Shown here: positions 34,544 to 44,122 of the stretch, piece by piece
How positions within the stretch are numbered: position 1 is the stretch's first letter
Layout: the number at the start of each line of letters is the position of its first letter
NCBI GenBank assembly: GCA_047518005.1
Contig: JAKZRT010000150.1
Location: 1-58,696, forward strand
Origin: JAKZRT01 sp047518005
GTDB taxonomy: Bacteria; Pseudomonadota; Alphaproteobacteria; Rhodobacterales; Rhodobacteraceae
Reading direction: 5' to 3'
Length of the DNA: 58,696 nt
Translations under genes and position numbers: made by a program
The notes under the pieces: model-generated
The model's database searches: none
What the model was told of the DNA's origin: nothing
What the model saw: only the letters and a program-made list of their open reading frames with translations

Positions 34544-36394
34544 CTATTCCGCGGCCTCGGTCAACCCGATGAAGCCGCCCGACTGGCGATTCCAGAACCG
34601 CGCATAAAGCCCGCCTCGCGCAATCAGCGCCGCATGGGTGCCTTCCTCCACGATGCGGCCCTGATCCAGCACCGCGATCCGGTCCATACGCGCAATCGTC
34701 GACAGACGGTGGGCGATGGCCACGACGGTTTTGCCGCTCATCACCTCGGCCAGAGCGGCCTGGATTTCGGCCTCGACCTCGCTGTCCAGCGCGCTGGTGG
34801 CTTCGTCGAGAACCAGAATCGGTGCATCCTTCAATATTGCGCGCGCCAGGGCGATGCGCTGGCGCTGGCCGCCGCTGAGTTTCACGCCGCGCTCGCCCAG
34901 ATGCGCATCATAACCGCTGCGTCCGTTGTGATCGACCAGATCGAGAATAAATTCATGTGCCCGCGCCCGCCTGGCCGCCGCGACTATTTCCGCTGTGCTG
35001 GCCCCGGGTCGCCCATAGGCCACATTATCGCGCGCCGACCGGTTGAACATGGCGGTTTCCTGGGTAACCATGCCGATCCGGTTGCGCAGGCTGTTTTGGG
35101 TGACCGCGCGCACGTCGCGACCGGCCACCTGCACCACGCCCGCCTCGGCGTCGTAAAGTCGCAGCATCAGGGCGACCAGGGTCGACTTTCCGGCCCCCGA
35201 GGCGCCGACAATGGCAAGCTTTTCGCCTGGCGCGACGGCAAGACTGATGTCGGTGACGCCCCCGGTCCTGCGTCCATAGGCAAATGTAACGCCCTCGAAG
35301 GCCACCGAAGGCGGGCCATCGGGCAGATCAGCAGCATTGGCCGCATCGGTCAGGGCATGGCTGGGGCTGAGGGTGCGAATGCCGTCCTCGATCTCGCCGA
35401 TCGAGGCGTAGATGTTCATCAGCGTCCAACTGACCCAGCCGGTCATCTGGGCCAGGCGGATCGACATCGCGCCGACCGCCGCCAGCTCGCCCGCGCTGAC
35501 CGCGCCCGCCGACCATCGCATCAGCCCAAAGCCGATCAGGCAAACGGGCAGGGCACCGGCAAAGAGGATCAGGGTAAAGCGAAACAGCACCGCCAGCCCG
35601 GCCCAATGGGTGGCGGCGGTGCGAAGATTGGCCACCGCATTCAACGCGGCGCGGTCCTCGAAGGCGTCGTGGGCGAACAGTTTGACGGTTTTGATGTTGG
35701 TCAACGCATCGACAATCTGCCCGGTGACCAGCGCCCGCGCCCCGGCGCGCGTCTTGGCGCGCACCCGGATACGCGGCAGGAAATAACGCAGGATCATCGC
35801 ATAGGCCACGACCCAGGCCAGAAAAATCACCATCATACCGGGGTCAATCAGCCCGGCCATCGCGACCATGGCAAATGTCGTTGTGGTGGCAAAGACACCA
35901 GCGTTGATCACTTCGGCGGCAACATCGGTAACGCCGCGCGCAGTCTGCATCTGCTTTTGCGAGATACGCCCGGCGAAATCATTGTCAAAGAAGGTGACCG
36001 CCTGCCCCAAAGTGTGTCTATTTAGGCGGATCAGCACCTGATTGAACAGATTTGGCGCCAGCGCAATCGACTGGAGCGCCGACGAAAGGCCAAAGGCCAG
36101 CGGCCGCAGCATCAGCAAAAGCGCGGCCGAGCCCAACAGCAAAACCGCGTGTCGCGACCAAAAGCCGGGGGGACCGGCGGTGGTCGCGTCGATTACCTGA
36201 CCCAAAAGCAGGAAGATGAGTGCTTCGGTTATGCCCGCGATGGTATAGCCCAGCGTTGCCAGCCAGATCACCGGCCAGGTACCGGCCAGGCTCCACCCGA
36301 AAAAAAGCCGCAGGGTATTTGGCGGCGGGCCGCCGGCGGGCCGCTCGGGGTCGATCATTCCGGCAAATCGGCTGACCCAGCGTTCGAAAATCAT
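34544..36394 (-). CDS. ABC transporter half-transporter, ATPase plus membrane domain (subunit B)
   Basis: The 616-aa exporter-type ABC protein has an N-terminal membrane domain (about six helices, residues 40-310) and a nucleotide-binding domain with Walker A GASGAGKST, signature LSGGQRQR and Walker B ILVLDEATSALD. The substrate is unknown; homologues are annotated as multidrug or lipid exporters. Its ATG overlaps the stop of a related ABC gene (ATGA), so the two likely form a heterodimer. Confidence 0.93.
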   Translation of the reverse strand: MIFERWVSRFAGMIDPERPAGGPPPNTLRLFFGWSLAGTWPVIWLATLGYTIAGITEALIFLLLGQVIDATTAGPPGFWSRHAVLLLGSAALLLMLRPLAFGLSSALQSIALAPNLFNQVLIRLNRHTLGQAVTFFDNDFAGRISQKQMQTARGVTDVAAEVINAGVFATTTTFAMVAMAGLIDPGMMVIFLAWVVAYAMILRYFLPRIRVRAKTRAGARALVTGQIVDALTNIKTVKLFAHDAFEDRAALNAVANLRTAATHWAGLAVLFRFTLILFAGALPVCLIGFGLMRWSAGAVSAGELAAVGAMSIRLAQMTGWVSWTLMNIYASIGEIEDGIRTLSPSHALTDAANAADLPDGPPSVAFEGVTFAYGRRTGGVTDISLAVAPGEKLAIVGASGAGKSTLVALMLRLYDAEAGVVQVAGRDVRAVTQNSLRNRIGMVTQETAMFNRSARDNVAYGRPGASTAEIVAAARRARAHEFILDLVDHNGRSGYDAHLGERGVKLSGGQRQRIALARAILKDAPILVLDEATSALDSEVEAEIQAALAEVMSGKTVVAIAHRLSTIARMDRIAVLDQGRIVEEGTHAALIARGGLYARFWNRQSGGFIGLTEAAE

Positions 36395-38262
36395 TGCGCC
36401 GCCTCGTGGATCGGCTGGTCGGTGCGCAGAAAGCCGCCCGACTGCCGCTCCCAAAACCGCGCATAAAGCCCGCGTTGGCGCAACAGGACATCGTGGGTAC
36501 CCTGTTCCACAATCCGGCCCTGATCCAGCACCAGAATCCGGTCCATATGCGCAATCGTCGACAGGCGGTGGGCGATGGCGATCACCGTCTTGCCCGCCAT
36601 CATGCCGTAAAGCGTGTCCTGGATCGCCGCCTCGACTTCGCTATCGAGCGCACTTGTCGCCTCGTCCAGAACCAGAATCGGCGCGTCCTTCAAAATGACC
36701 CGCGCCAGCGTGATACGCTGTCGCTGGCCGCCGCTGAGTTTCACGCCGCGCTCGCCAACATTGGCGTCGTACCCAACACGGCGCTGGGGGTCTTGCAGAT
36801 CAAGGATAAAGTCATGCGCCTCGGCGCGGTGGGCCGCCGCGATAATCTCGGCCTCGGTGGCTTCGGGTCGACCATAAAGGATGTTGTCGCGAATCGACCG
36901 GTGTAAAAGCGCGCTGTCCTGCTGAACCATGCCGATAACCGACCGCAGGCTGTCCTGGGTCACATGGGCGATGTCCTGGCCGTCAATGTCGATGCGCCCG
37001 CGCTCGGCGTCGTAAAACCGCAACAAGAGCTTGACAAGGGTCGATTTTCCGGCCCCCGACCGCCCGACCAGACCGACCTTTTCGCCGGGCAGAATTGTGG
37101 TTGTCACGTCTTCGAGCCCGCCGGACGGGCGGCCATAATGGTGGGTCAGCCCAACCAGTTCGATCCGCCCCTGGTCCAGCCGCAGCGGTTTGGCACCCGG
37201 CGCGTCGACCAACGTCAGCGGCTGTGCGATGGTCTCCATCCCTTCGGCGACAATCCCCAGCGACCGGAAAAACGTGGTCAGCGCCCACATGATCCAGCCG
37301 GTCATCGCCCCCAACCGCAGCGTCAGTGCCGCGGCGGTGGCCACGACCCCGATACTTGCAGTTCCACCCGTCCACAGCCAGATCGCCCAACCGACCACGC
37401 CGACCATCAGAATTCCGTTCAAGACCACCAGCGACACGTCCATGATCGTGTAGATCCGCATCTCGGCGGCGAAGGTACGCCTGGTGTTTTCGATGGCCTC
37501 GCGCGCATACCCAAGTTCAGTGTCATGGTGGGCAAAAAGCTTGACCGAGTGGATGTTGGTATAGCTATCGACCACGCGGCCGGTGACTTCGCTGCGGGCA
37601 TCGCTGGCGGCCTTCGAGGCCGGACCGACACGGGCAACGGTCCAGCGGACCAGCACCATGTAAAGCGCGAACCACACCAGCATCGGCAACAAAAGCCTGG
37701 GGTCGGCATCGGTGAGAAGGATCGCCGCGCCGACGATATAGGCCAGCGCATAGGTTATGGCATCAAAGACGTGAAACACCGCTTCGCCCGCTGCCGGGGG
37801 CGTTTGCATGATCCGGTTGGCGATGCGTCCGGCAAAATCATTCTCAAACCACCCGACCGACTGGCGCAGAACATGCCGGTGCGCCCGCCAGCGAAACAGC
37901 GTACCATAGTTCGGCATCAGGGCGTTGTTGAGAAACAGCACATCCAGCGCCTGGATCAGCGGACGAACGAGCAGGATAAAGGCTGCCACCGCAATCAGCT
38001 CGGCCCCATGGGCTTGCCAGAACGCGGCCGGGCCGGTCGATGCCAGCAAGTCAACGATCCGGCCCAGGTACCACAAAAGCCCGATCTCGATGGCCGCGAC
38101 AACAATCGAAAGCCCTGTCGCAATTGCGAAAATCCGGTAGAACGGCCGCGAATAGTCCAGCATGAAAGGCCACAGCCGCCGGGGCGGTGCGTCAACTTCG
38201 TCGTATTCGACGAAGGGATCGACCATATTTTCAAATCGCCGGAACATGTGCGTGTTCGTCAT
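36391..38262 (-). CDS. ABC transporter half-transporter, ATPase plus membrane domain (subunit A)
   Basis: The 623-aa protein resembles its downstream neighbour: membrane domain with WFENDFAGRIANRIMQ (neighbour has FFDNDFAGRISQKQMQ), Walker A GRSGAGKST, LSGGQRQR and ILVLDEATSALD. Gene duplication is evident. The start may be ATG 38262 or ATG 38247; neither has a strong Shine-Dalgarno. It is 69 bp after the broken lysE gene. Confidence 0.92.
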   Translation of the reverse strand: MTNTHMFRRFENMVDPFVEYDEVDAPPRRLWPFMLDYSRPFYRIFAIATGLSIVVAAIEIGLLWYLGRIVDLLASTGPAAFWQAHGAELIAVAAFILLVRPLIQALDVLFLNNALMPNYGTLFRWRAHRHVLRQSVGWFENDFAGRIANRIMQTPPAAGEAVFHVFDAITYALAYIVGAAILLTDADPRLLLPMLVWFALYMVLVRWTVARVGPASKAASDARSEVTGRVVDSYTNIHSVKLFAHHDTELGYAREAIENTRRTFAAEMRIYTIMDVSLVVLNGILMVGVVGWAIWLWTGGTASIGVVATAAALTLRLGAMTGWIMWALTTFFRSLGIVAEGMETIAQPLTLVDAPGAKPLRLDQGRIELVGLTHHYGRPSGGLEDVTTTILPGEKVGLVGRSGAGKSTLVKLLLRFYDAERGRIDIDGQDIAHVTQDSLRSVIGMVQQDSALLHRSIRDNILYGRPEATEAEIIAAAHRAEAHDFILDLQDPQRRVGYDANVGERGVKLSGGQRQRITLARVILKDAPILVLDEATSALDSEVEAAIQDTLYGMMAGKTVIAIAHRLSTIAHMDRILVLDQGRIVEQGTHDVLLRQRGLYARFWERQSGGFLRTDQPIHEAAQ

Positions 38263-38331
38263 GAAAAAGCGGGACAGTCCGCCCGGTATACGCCTGCTTT
38301 GACCAAAGGAAAACCGCTTTGGCCGAAGCAA

Positions 38332-38925
38332 TCAGCCGATGAACAAGACCACGACGCTCAGCGCCAAAAGCGCCGCCATCGAATAGTTGAAGGCGCGCCG
38401 CCGAATTTCCGAATTCAGCCACCGGGTCAGCGCCTGACCGGCCAGGGTCCACGACATTGCCGAGCCAGCGCCTGCCAGCGCAAAAACCAGCGCGCAAATC
38501 AGCGCGGTGCGAATGGGCGCATCGGGCGACACGAACTGTGCCGTGACCCCGATGGCAAAGGCCCAACGCTTGGGGTTGACCCTCTGAAAGGCAGCCGATT
38601 GCACAAAGGTAAATGGCCGACGACTTTCCGCCTTGCCGGACCCGCCCGCCGTCGCCGTGCGCTAGGCCATCCACAACAGCACCCCTGCGCCCAGATAGCG
38701 CAGGGTTTGGCGCAAAACCGGACTTTGCTGGAATATCTCGCCCAGAAACAGGCCGACCAGAAAAATCATTACCGGAAACCCGATCACGATGCCCATGATA
38801 TGCGGCATGGTGCGCATTACGCCGTGGATGGCACCGGAAGTGGCGGCCAATGCATTGTTGGGCCCGGGCGTGAAGGCTGCTGTTGCCGCGATTGCGAAAA
38901 GGGCGATCAAGTTTTCGGATGGCAT
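38332..38925 (-). pseudogene. LysE/RhtB-family exporter interrupted by an in-frame TAG
   Basis: Read through the stop, this is a full-length 197-residue LysE-type amino-acid exporter: PSENLIALFAIAATAAFTPG and PNNALAATSG start, then membrane segments and VNPKRWAFAIGV. Codon 88 (38664-38662) is TAG where the family usually has Trp (LLWMA-W-RTA), a single G-to-A change from TGG. The following FQRVNPKRW also lacks the usual Trp of FQWVNPK. Both halves are in one frame. Start taken at ATG 38925. It lies 31 bp after cca in the same run of genes. Confidence 0.82.
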
Positions 38926-38956
38926 CTGGAGGGTGTGCCGTGCAGCCGTCAGACGG

Positions 38957-40105
38957 TCAAGCCAGAAGCGCCGCGCGCGCAAGCTTGAAATCCGAGGCGG
39001 TCCAGCGGTCCTCGAGCGCTTTCAGCCGTTTGCCAAGCGCCGGCCCTTCGAGCGGAGCCAGATCGCGCGCCTTGATGGGAAATTTCGCCGCCGCCCCGCG
39101 GGCGATATCGGCCGGCGCGGTGCCAGGTGGTGCCGTCCCGGTCAGCGCCGCCCGCGCCAGAACCGCGTCCAGCGCCAGGTCGCCACCCAACCGGTAGCCC
39201 AGCGCCGAAGGTGGATCGCGCTGCGCTGCGGCGGTTCGGATCGCGTCCAGACTTGCAGCTTCGGCCCGGCTGAGCCGCAGGGACTTGGTGGTGACCGAAC
39301 CACCAAGAACCGCCAGACGCCGGATCGGCGCCGGGCCGGCACCGGCCTGACCCTCAAAATGCACCAGCAGTGCCAGACAATAGGCGTCAGCCCCCGGCAA
39401 AATCAGCGATAAAACACCGGTCTGCGCCATTGCCGCAGTGGCCCGCGCAGGGTCGGGTGCGGTCAGAAGTTTCTTGATCTCTGCGCCGACCCTTTCGCGC
39501 GAAACAGTCTCTAATCCGTCCAGATTGGCCGAAATTGCGGCCAGAGCGTCGGGGTCTGGCCCATGATCCGGGTCGCCGTACCAGGCATAAAACCGGAAAA
39601 ACCTGAGGCTGCGCAGATAATCTTCGCGGATGCGGTGACCCGCATCACCGATAAAGCGAATTCGCCGCGCCATCAGATCGTCGTAGCCGCCCATCGGGTC
39701 GTGAACCACGCCGTCGGGATAGGCGTAAAGCGCGTTGATGGTCAGATCGCGCCGCGCCGCGTCTGCGTCCATATCGCTGGAAAATTCGACCACTGCGCGA
39801 CGTCCGTCGGTGGCGACGTCGCGGCGCAGCGTCGTCACTTCGACCACCCGGCCCGCGACTAGTGTCACGGTGCCATGCGCGAGCCCGGTCGGCACCGCCT
39901 TGACGCCTTGCGCTGCGGCAAGTGCGAGAACTTGATCGGGGCGCGCGTCGGTGGCAACGTCAATGTCACCTACCTGAAGTCCAAGAATCGCGTCGCGCAC
40001 GCAACCGCCCACGAACCAGGCGTGATAACCGGCGCGGTTCAGCATCGCCATGATCCCGGCCACGCCGGGGTCGCTCAACCATTCACCTGTTATCGTTCGG
40101 GTCAT
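38957..40105 (-). CDS. cca: CCA tRNA nucleotidyltransferase / poly(A) polymerase family protein
   Basis: Adds or repairs the CCA end of tRNAs. The 382-aa protein has the class II nucleotidyltransferase head (FVGGCVRDAILG, DIDVATDA), RRDLTINALYA, and the RNA-binding EDYLRSLRFFRFYA region. ATG 40105 overlaps the stop of the Nudix gene (ATGA) and fits the family start. The operon order hslO-nudix-cca is common in Rhodobacteraceae. Confidence 0.94.
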   Translation of the reverse strand: MTRTITGEWLSDPGVAGIMAMLNRAGYHAWFVGGCVRDAILGLQVGDIDVATDARPDQVLALAAAQGVKAVPTGLAHGTVTLVAGRVVEVTTLRRDVATDGRRAVVEFSSDMDADAARRDLTINALYAYPDGVVHDPMGGYDDLMARRIRFIGDAGHRIREDYLRSLRFFRFYAWYGDPDHGPDPDALAAISANLDGLETVSRERVGAEIKKLLTAPDPARATAAMAQTGVLSLILPGADAYCLALLVHFEGQAGAGPAPIRRLAVLGGSVTTKSLRLSRAEAASLDAIRTAAAQRDPPSALGYRLGGDLALDAVLARAALTGTAPPGTAPADIARGAAAKFPIKARDLAPLEGPALGKRLKALEDRWTASDFKLARAALLA

Positions 40106-40686
40106 GCCATTCGGTCGGCCAATCCACGCAGAATGCGGGCGGTCGCGCCCCAGATATAGTAGGGCCCGTAGGGTACCGTGTAATAATATCGCCGTCGACC
40201 CTGCCACATGCGGCCCTGAACCGAAAACCGCGCCGGATCGGTGACATGGGCCAGCGGCACCTCGAATATTTCGGCCACCTCGCCAGCTTCGGCGATCGGC
40301 GCAAAGGCGCGCGTGATGCGGCCCACCACGGGCGTCACCGTGAAACTGGTGACGGTCTCGTGCGGGGCAAGCTGGCCCATCACGTCAACCGCGTCGGACG
40401 GCAGACCAATCTCTTCATGGGCTTCGCGCAGCGCCGCTGCGATAACGTCGGCGTCGCCTGTATCGACCTTGCCGCCGGGAAATGAAATCTGGCCCGGATG
40501 GTGTTTCAGGCGCGATGACCGTTTGGTCAGCACCAGATGCACGCCGCCGGGCCGTTCGATCAGCGGCAAAAGCACCGCAGCCGCCCGCAGTTCGCGACCC
40601 GGGCCGGGGCCGGCGCCGGGGTTGAGATCGAAGTCCGACGACCCCGCGCCGCCGGCCCGCAGCGCCGCCTGAACCCGGTCAAACAT
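40102..40686 (-). CDS. CoA pyrophosphatase-type Nudix hydrolase
   Basis: The 194-aa protein has both the CoA-pyrophosphatase motif (LTKRSSRLKHHPGQISFPGG) and the Nudix box (GGKVDTGDAD then ALREAHEEIGL). An Asp stands where the usual Glu of GxxxxxE lies, a conservative change. It probably cleaves CoA or oxidised CoA. ATG 40686 is chosen; its frame overlaps the hslO end by 8 bp, while the longer frame to 40776 would overlap it by 98 bp. Confidence 0.9.
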   Translation of the reverse strand: MFDRVQAALRAGGAGSSDFDLNPGAGPGPGRELRAAAVLLPLIERPGGVHLVLTKRSSRLKHHPGQISFPGGKVDTGDADVIAAALREAHEEIGLPSDAVDVMGQLAPHETVTSFTVTPVVGRITRAFAPIAEAGEVAEIFEVPLAHVTDPARFSVQGRMWQGRRRYYYTVPYGPYYIWGATARILRGLADRMA

Positions 40687-41671
40687 CCGGCTCGGCCCTG
40701 GTCCCGGGTCCCAGCGTCGCCGGGTCAAATTCATAATGCGCGCCGCAAAACTGACAATCGGCGGTGACGATGCCACCGTCTGTGGTCATCGTGTCTATTT
40801 CCTTGGCCGAATAAACCGCCAGACTTTGGCGGACCTTTTCGTCCGAACAGGTACAGCCGAACCGCACTGACTGTGGCATGTACACGCGCGGCGTTTCCTG
40901 GTGAAAAAGCCGGGTCAGCAATTCAGTCGGCTGCACGGTCGGGCCGATCAGTTCGAGATCCTCGACCGTGTCCAAAAGGATGTTGGCGCGCGACCAGTCT
41001 TCGCCCTGCGTCTCATCCAGAATATCGGCCGCCACCAGCAGCCCGCCGTCACCGCTGCCACCTTCGCCGGTGACATGCGGCGCGGCCGCAGGCATCATCT
41101 GCAACATTATGCCTCCGGCGCGCCAGGACTCGCCTTCGCCGTGCAGCGTTGAACGGCCAAAGCTCAGCTGAAACCGGGTGGGCAGTTGTTCGGATTGGGC
41201 GAAATAGGTCTCGGCACAAGATCCCAGCGATCCACCAGCAATGGGGGTAATGCCCTGATAAGGCTTCATATCCGGGCCCTGATCAATGAGTATCGCAAAA
41301 TACCCCGCCCCGATCAGCGAAAACGGCGGCGACCCGGTCATCTGACCCGCGTCAAAGCTGGCATAGGCGCGGATACGCGCCGGTTCACCCTGCTCGGTGG
41401 GGGCAAAATAGTCGGTCGAAATCAGCCGCACCGGCCCGTCGCCGCGCACCTGCAACGACAGCTTCCACCGCAACTTGATCGTGTGGCCGATCAGGGCGGT
41501 CAACAGACACATCTCGGCCACCAGCGCCTCGATGGCGGGCGGATAAGCGTGTTGCGCCAGAACCCGGTCGAGCACGCCGTCCAACCGCGCCACGCGCCCC
41601 CGCACGTTGGACTGATCCAGTTGAAACGGCAGAACCGTATCGTCCCAGGCGATCTGACTGCTTTTCGACAT
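40679..41671 (-). CDS. hslO: Redox-regulated chaperone Hsp33
   Basis: Hsp33 is a holdase activated by oxidative unfolding. The zinc/redox cysteines are present at the C-terminus: FGCTCSDEKV and ADCQFCGAHY. The N-terminal AWDDTVLPFQLD matches relatives. The ORF reaches ATG 41716; I favour ATG 41671 (MSKSSQIAWDD, 330 aa) because it aligns with the family start, but the upstream ATG is not excluded. It heads the operon hslO-nudix-cca-lysE-ABC-ABC-rlmD-like and diverges from a second Nudix gene. Confidence 0.93.
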   Translation of the reverse strand: MSKSSQIAWDDTVLPFQLDQSNVRGRVARLDGVLDRVLAQHAYPPAIEALVAEMCLLTALIGHTIKLRWKLSLQVRGDGPVRLISTDYFAPTEQGEPARIRAYASFDAGQMTGSPPFSLIGAGYFAILIDQGPDMKPYQGITPIAGGSLGSCAETYFAQSEQLPTRFQLSFGRSTLHGEGESWRAGGIMLQMMPAAAPHVTGEGGSGDGGLLVAADILDETQGEDWSRANILLDTVEDLELIGPTVQPTELLTRLFHQETPRVYMPQSVRFGCTCSDEKVRQSLAVYSAKEIDTMTTDGGIVTADCQFCGAHYEFDPATLGPGTRAEPDV

Positions 41672-41761
41672 CTGCGACGCCTCGGGGGGGTTTTCTTGCG
41701 CGGTTCGGGTTGGCATACCGCGCCTAGATAAGCACTACAACGGCAGCGCCAAGGGGCGGGC

Positions 41762-42220
41762 ATGCGAAGATACGGCGACCAAAGAGATGTTCAGCGGCGC
41801 TATACCTACCGCCCCGGCATCTATGCGATCCTGCCGCGCGACGGACAGCTATTGCTGACCCACCAGGCCGAGCCCGAGCCCGAAATCCAGCTTCCTGGAG
41901 GCGGCATCGATCCCGGCGAACCGGCGTTGCCGGCGCTATATCGTGAGATCATCGAAGAAACCGGCTGGCACGTGACCCACGCGCGACGCCTGGGGGCGTA
42001 CCGGCGGTTTGCATATATGCCGGAATACGACCTTTGGGCCGAAAAGGTCTGTCACGTTTATCTAGCCGTGCCGGCCCGCCCCGCCGGTCCCCCGACCGAA
42101 GCCGGACATACTGCGATTTGGGCCACGCCTGAATTTGCGCTGAAAGCGCTGGCCTGCCCCGGCAATGTCGGATTTCTGGAACGTTGGCTGGCCGGAGAGT
42201 TCGGGCCGCCTAAGCTTTGA
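41762..42220 (+). CDS. Nudix hydrolase
   Basis: The 152-aa protein has a complete Nudix box (GGGIDPGEPALPALYREI followed by IEETGW) and a GIYAILPRDGQLLLTHQ strand like MutT-type enzymes. The substrate is unknown. It diverges from hslO and its 3' end overlaps the REC-PP2C gene by 11 bp, tail to tail. Confidence 0.88.
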   Translation: MRRYGDQRDVQRRYTYRPGIYAILPRDGQLLLTHQAEPEPEIQLPGGGIDPGEPALPALYREIIEETGWHVTHARRLGAYRRFAYMPEYDLWAEKVCHVYLAVPARPAGPPTEAGHTAIWATPEFALKALACPGNVGFLERWLAGEFGPPKL

Positions 42221-43478
42221 ATTCGAACATCGCCGCCGAGATGTCATCGCCAAAGTCCGCGCCCTCGGCAAATTCGGTCAGGCGCGCCATCATCAGATCA
42301 AAAAACGCCGGACCCCGTTTTTCCACGGCCTGCGCCAGCAGGGCCTCCAGCCCGTCTTCGTCAAACAGCTCTTCTTTGGGGTTGGCGCATTCGGTCACCC
42401 CGTCCGAATAGAGCAACAACCGGTCGCCCGGGGTCAGACGCAGTTTGGTTTCCTCATAGGCAGCCTCGGCGAACAACCCGACCGGCAGCCCGCCCTTGCC
42501 CGCAAACTCAACCGAACCATCGGCGCGCTGTATTGCCGGATGCGGGTGCCCGGCTTGACACAGCTTGACGGCGCCGGATGTCAGATCAATCTCGGCCAGA
42601 TTGATGGTAAAGTAATGCTCGGTTTCGATCTCTTCCAGCACCAGGCGGTTGAGCTTGCGCACAACTTCGCGTGGGGGCAGCCCGATATATCCAGTTTTGG
42701 TCCGCTTTAGACCCACATTTTGCGCTGGCGTCGACGACGACAGAAACCCCGCCAGCCGCGCGGTCATCAGCGCCGCGGCAATGCCATGGCCAGATACGTC
42801 AATCGAATAAAGTCCCAGCCGCCGGTCACCGATTGGATAACTGCCAACCAGATCGCCGCCAACCCGGCCGCTAGACCGCAGGAAAAGCGAAACGTCTCCT
42901 GCCGCAAGCGCCTGAAACGGCTCGCGGATCAGCGAATGCTGCAACTTGCGCGCCTCGATAAGATCGCGGTCGATCGCGTCGTAAAGTGCTTGAAGTTCGG
43001 TCAGGGTCGACTGCACCAGTTGGTTCTTTTTCTGCAACTCGGCCTGCATGTCCAAAATGCGCTGTCCGGCTGTGATTCGGGCTCGCAATTCATCGGCATT
43101 CACCGGCTTGGTCAGGAAATCATCCGCGCCCGCATTAAGGCCCTGGGCAATCTCGCCCTTTTCGCTTTTTGAGGTGAGCAGGATGAAATACGAATAATCC
43201 TCGCGCTCCATTTCGCGAAAGGCCCGGCACAATTCCAGCCCGGTCATGCCCGGCATCATCCAGTCCGAAAGCACAAATTCGACGCTTTCGACGTTGAGCA
43301 CCGCCAGGGCTTCGGTGCCCGATTCCGCTTCGATAACCCGGTGACCGCCGCGCTTCAAAAGCGACGACAGAATGCGCCGTTGCAACCGGCTGTCGTCAAC
43401 GACCAGCACCGTGCCCGCGCCGGTCGCGGCCTTTGGGTCATCCGCCCCCGCCGCAACGATTTTCCGGTCGATCTGCAT
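42210..43478 (-). CDS. Response regulator with PP2C-type (RsbU/SpoIIE) serine phosphatase output
   Basis: The 422-aa protein has an N-terminal receiver domain with acidic pair D28/D29, phosphoacceptor D72 (SDWMMPGMTG) and K124 (FLTKPVN), a coiled linker (about 140-180), and a C-terminal PP2C/SpoIIE domain (VGGDLVGSYPIG, IDVSGHGIAAALM, LLYSDGVTE, GDDISAAM). It should dephosphorylate a partner such as an anti-sigma-factor antagonist in response to phosphorelay input. ATG 43478 has AAAGGA upstream and is preferred over GTG 43499. It diverges from an Hpt gene. Confidence 0.93.
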   Translation of the reverse strand: MQIDRKIVAAGADDPKAATGAGTVLVVDDSRLQRRILSSLLKRGGHRVIEAESGTEALAVLNVESVEFVLSDWMMPGMTGLELCRAFREMEREDYSYFILLTSKSEKGEIAQGLNAGADDFLTKPVNADELRARITAGQRILDMQAELQKKNQLVQSTLTELQALYDAIDRDLIEARKLQHSLIREPFQALAAGDVSLFLRSSGRVGGDLVGSYPIGDRRLGLYSIDVSGHGIAAALMTARLAGFLSSSTPAQNVGLKRTKTGYIGLPPREVVRKLNRLVLEEIETEHYFTINLAEIDLTSGAVKLCQAGHPHPAIQRADGSVEFAGKGGLPVGLFAEAAYEETKLRLTPGDRLLLYSDGVTECANPKEELFDEDGLEALLAQAVEKRGPAFFDLMMARLTEFAEGADFGDDISAAMFEFKA

Positions 43479-43623
43479 GATGCGTCCTTTGCGTGACACT
43501 GAGGTGCCAGCTAAGTCTTAAACGCCGGTGAAGGGTAAAATTGGACGAGTCAGCCGCCGATAAATTTCGGGTTCGTTAACCCTCTGCCGCATAATTTCCC
43601 GCAGAGCACGGTGGAGCAGGCAG

Positions 43624-43995
43624 ATGATTGATTGGGATCGCGTGATCGAGCTGCGCGAAGAAGTCGGCGCAGAAGACTTTGACGAGGTGGTCGAGCTTTT
43701 CATGGACGAGGTCGAGGGGGTGCTGAAACGCTTGCGAGACGCGCCCGACCCGGCAACCTTCGAAGACGATTTCCACTTTCTGAAAGGCAGTGCCCTGAAC
43801 CTTGGATTCCGGGACTTTGCCGCTATTTGTTTGGCTGCCGAGGTTGCGTCAGCGGCCGGAAACTCGAGCTCGGTCAACGTAACGGCCGCGCTCGATGGGT
43901 ACGATTCCTCAAAGAAAACATTTTTTGCGGCCGCTGCGGACCATGGATTGGAAACAACGCCAGGGACAATTTCGCTCACTGGACGCGCTTCGTAA
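43624..43995 (+). CDS. Histidine phosphotransfer (Hpt) protein
   Basis: The 123-aa protein is a free-standing Hpt domain with phosphoacceptor H51 in HFLKGSALNLGF. Such proteins carry phosphate between a hybrid histidine kinase and a response regulator. The divergent REC-PP2C gene 145 bp away is the natural candidate partner; no kinase gene is present here. The start ATG 43624 follows GGAGCAGGCAG. Confidence 0.88.
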   Translation: MIDWDRVIELREEVGAEDFDEVVELFMDEVEGVLKRLRDAPDPATFEDDFHFLKGSALNLGFRDFAAICLAAEVASAAGNSSSVNVTAALDGYDSSKKTFFAAAADHGLETTPGTISLTGRAS

Positions 43996-44122
43996 ACAAT
44001 CAGTTGAAATTTTCTACTCCGTTCAATCCTGTACCACATACCGGACACTTTTTCGCCGCCTTGCGCGATTAACCCTTTGCCTGGGCGGTCCGCAATCCGG
44101 CGGTCAGGAAAGGTACGTGAAA

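Noticed and set aside
33794..38664. Reassignment or programmed readthrough of UAG as explanation for two ambers
   Set aside because: dnaJ, hemW and the exported protein gene end in TAG at the expected family C-terminus, so general recoding is unlikely; local suppression is not excluded but has no positive support.
36964..38988. 674-codon plus-strand ORF over the ABC and lysE genes
   Set aside because: Long only because the complementary frame lacks stops; low-complexity Gln/Arg/His-rich text and no domain.
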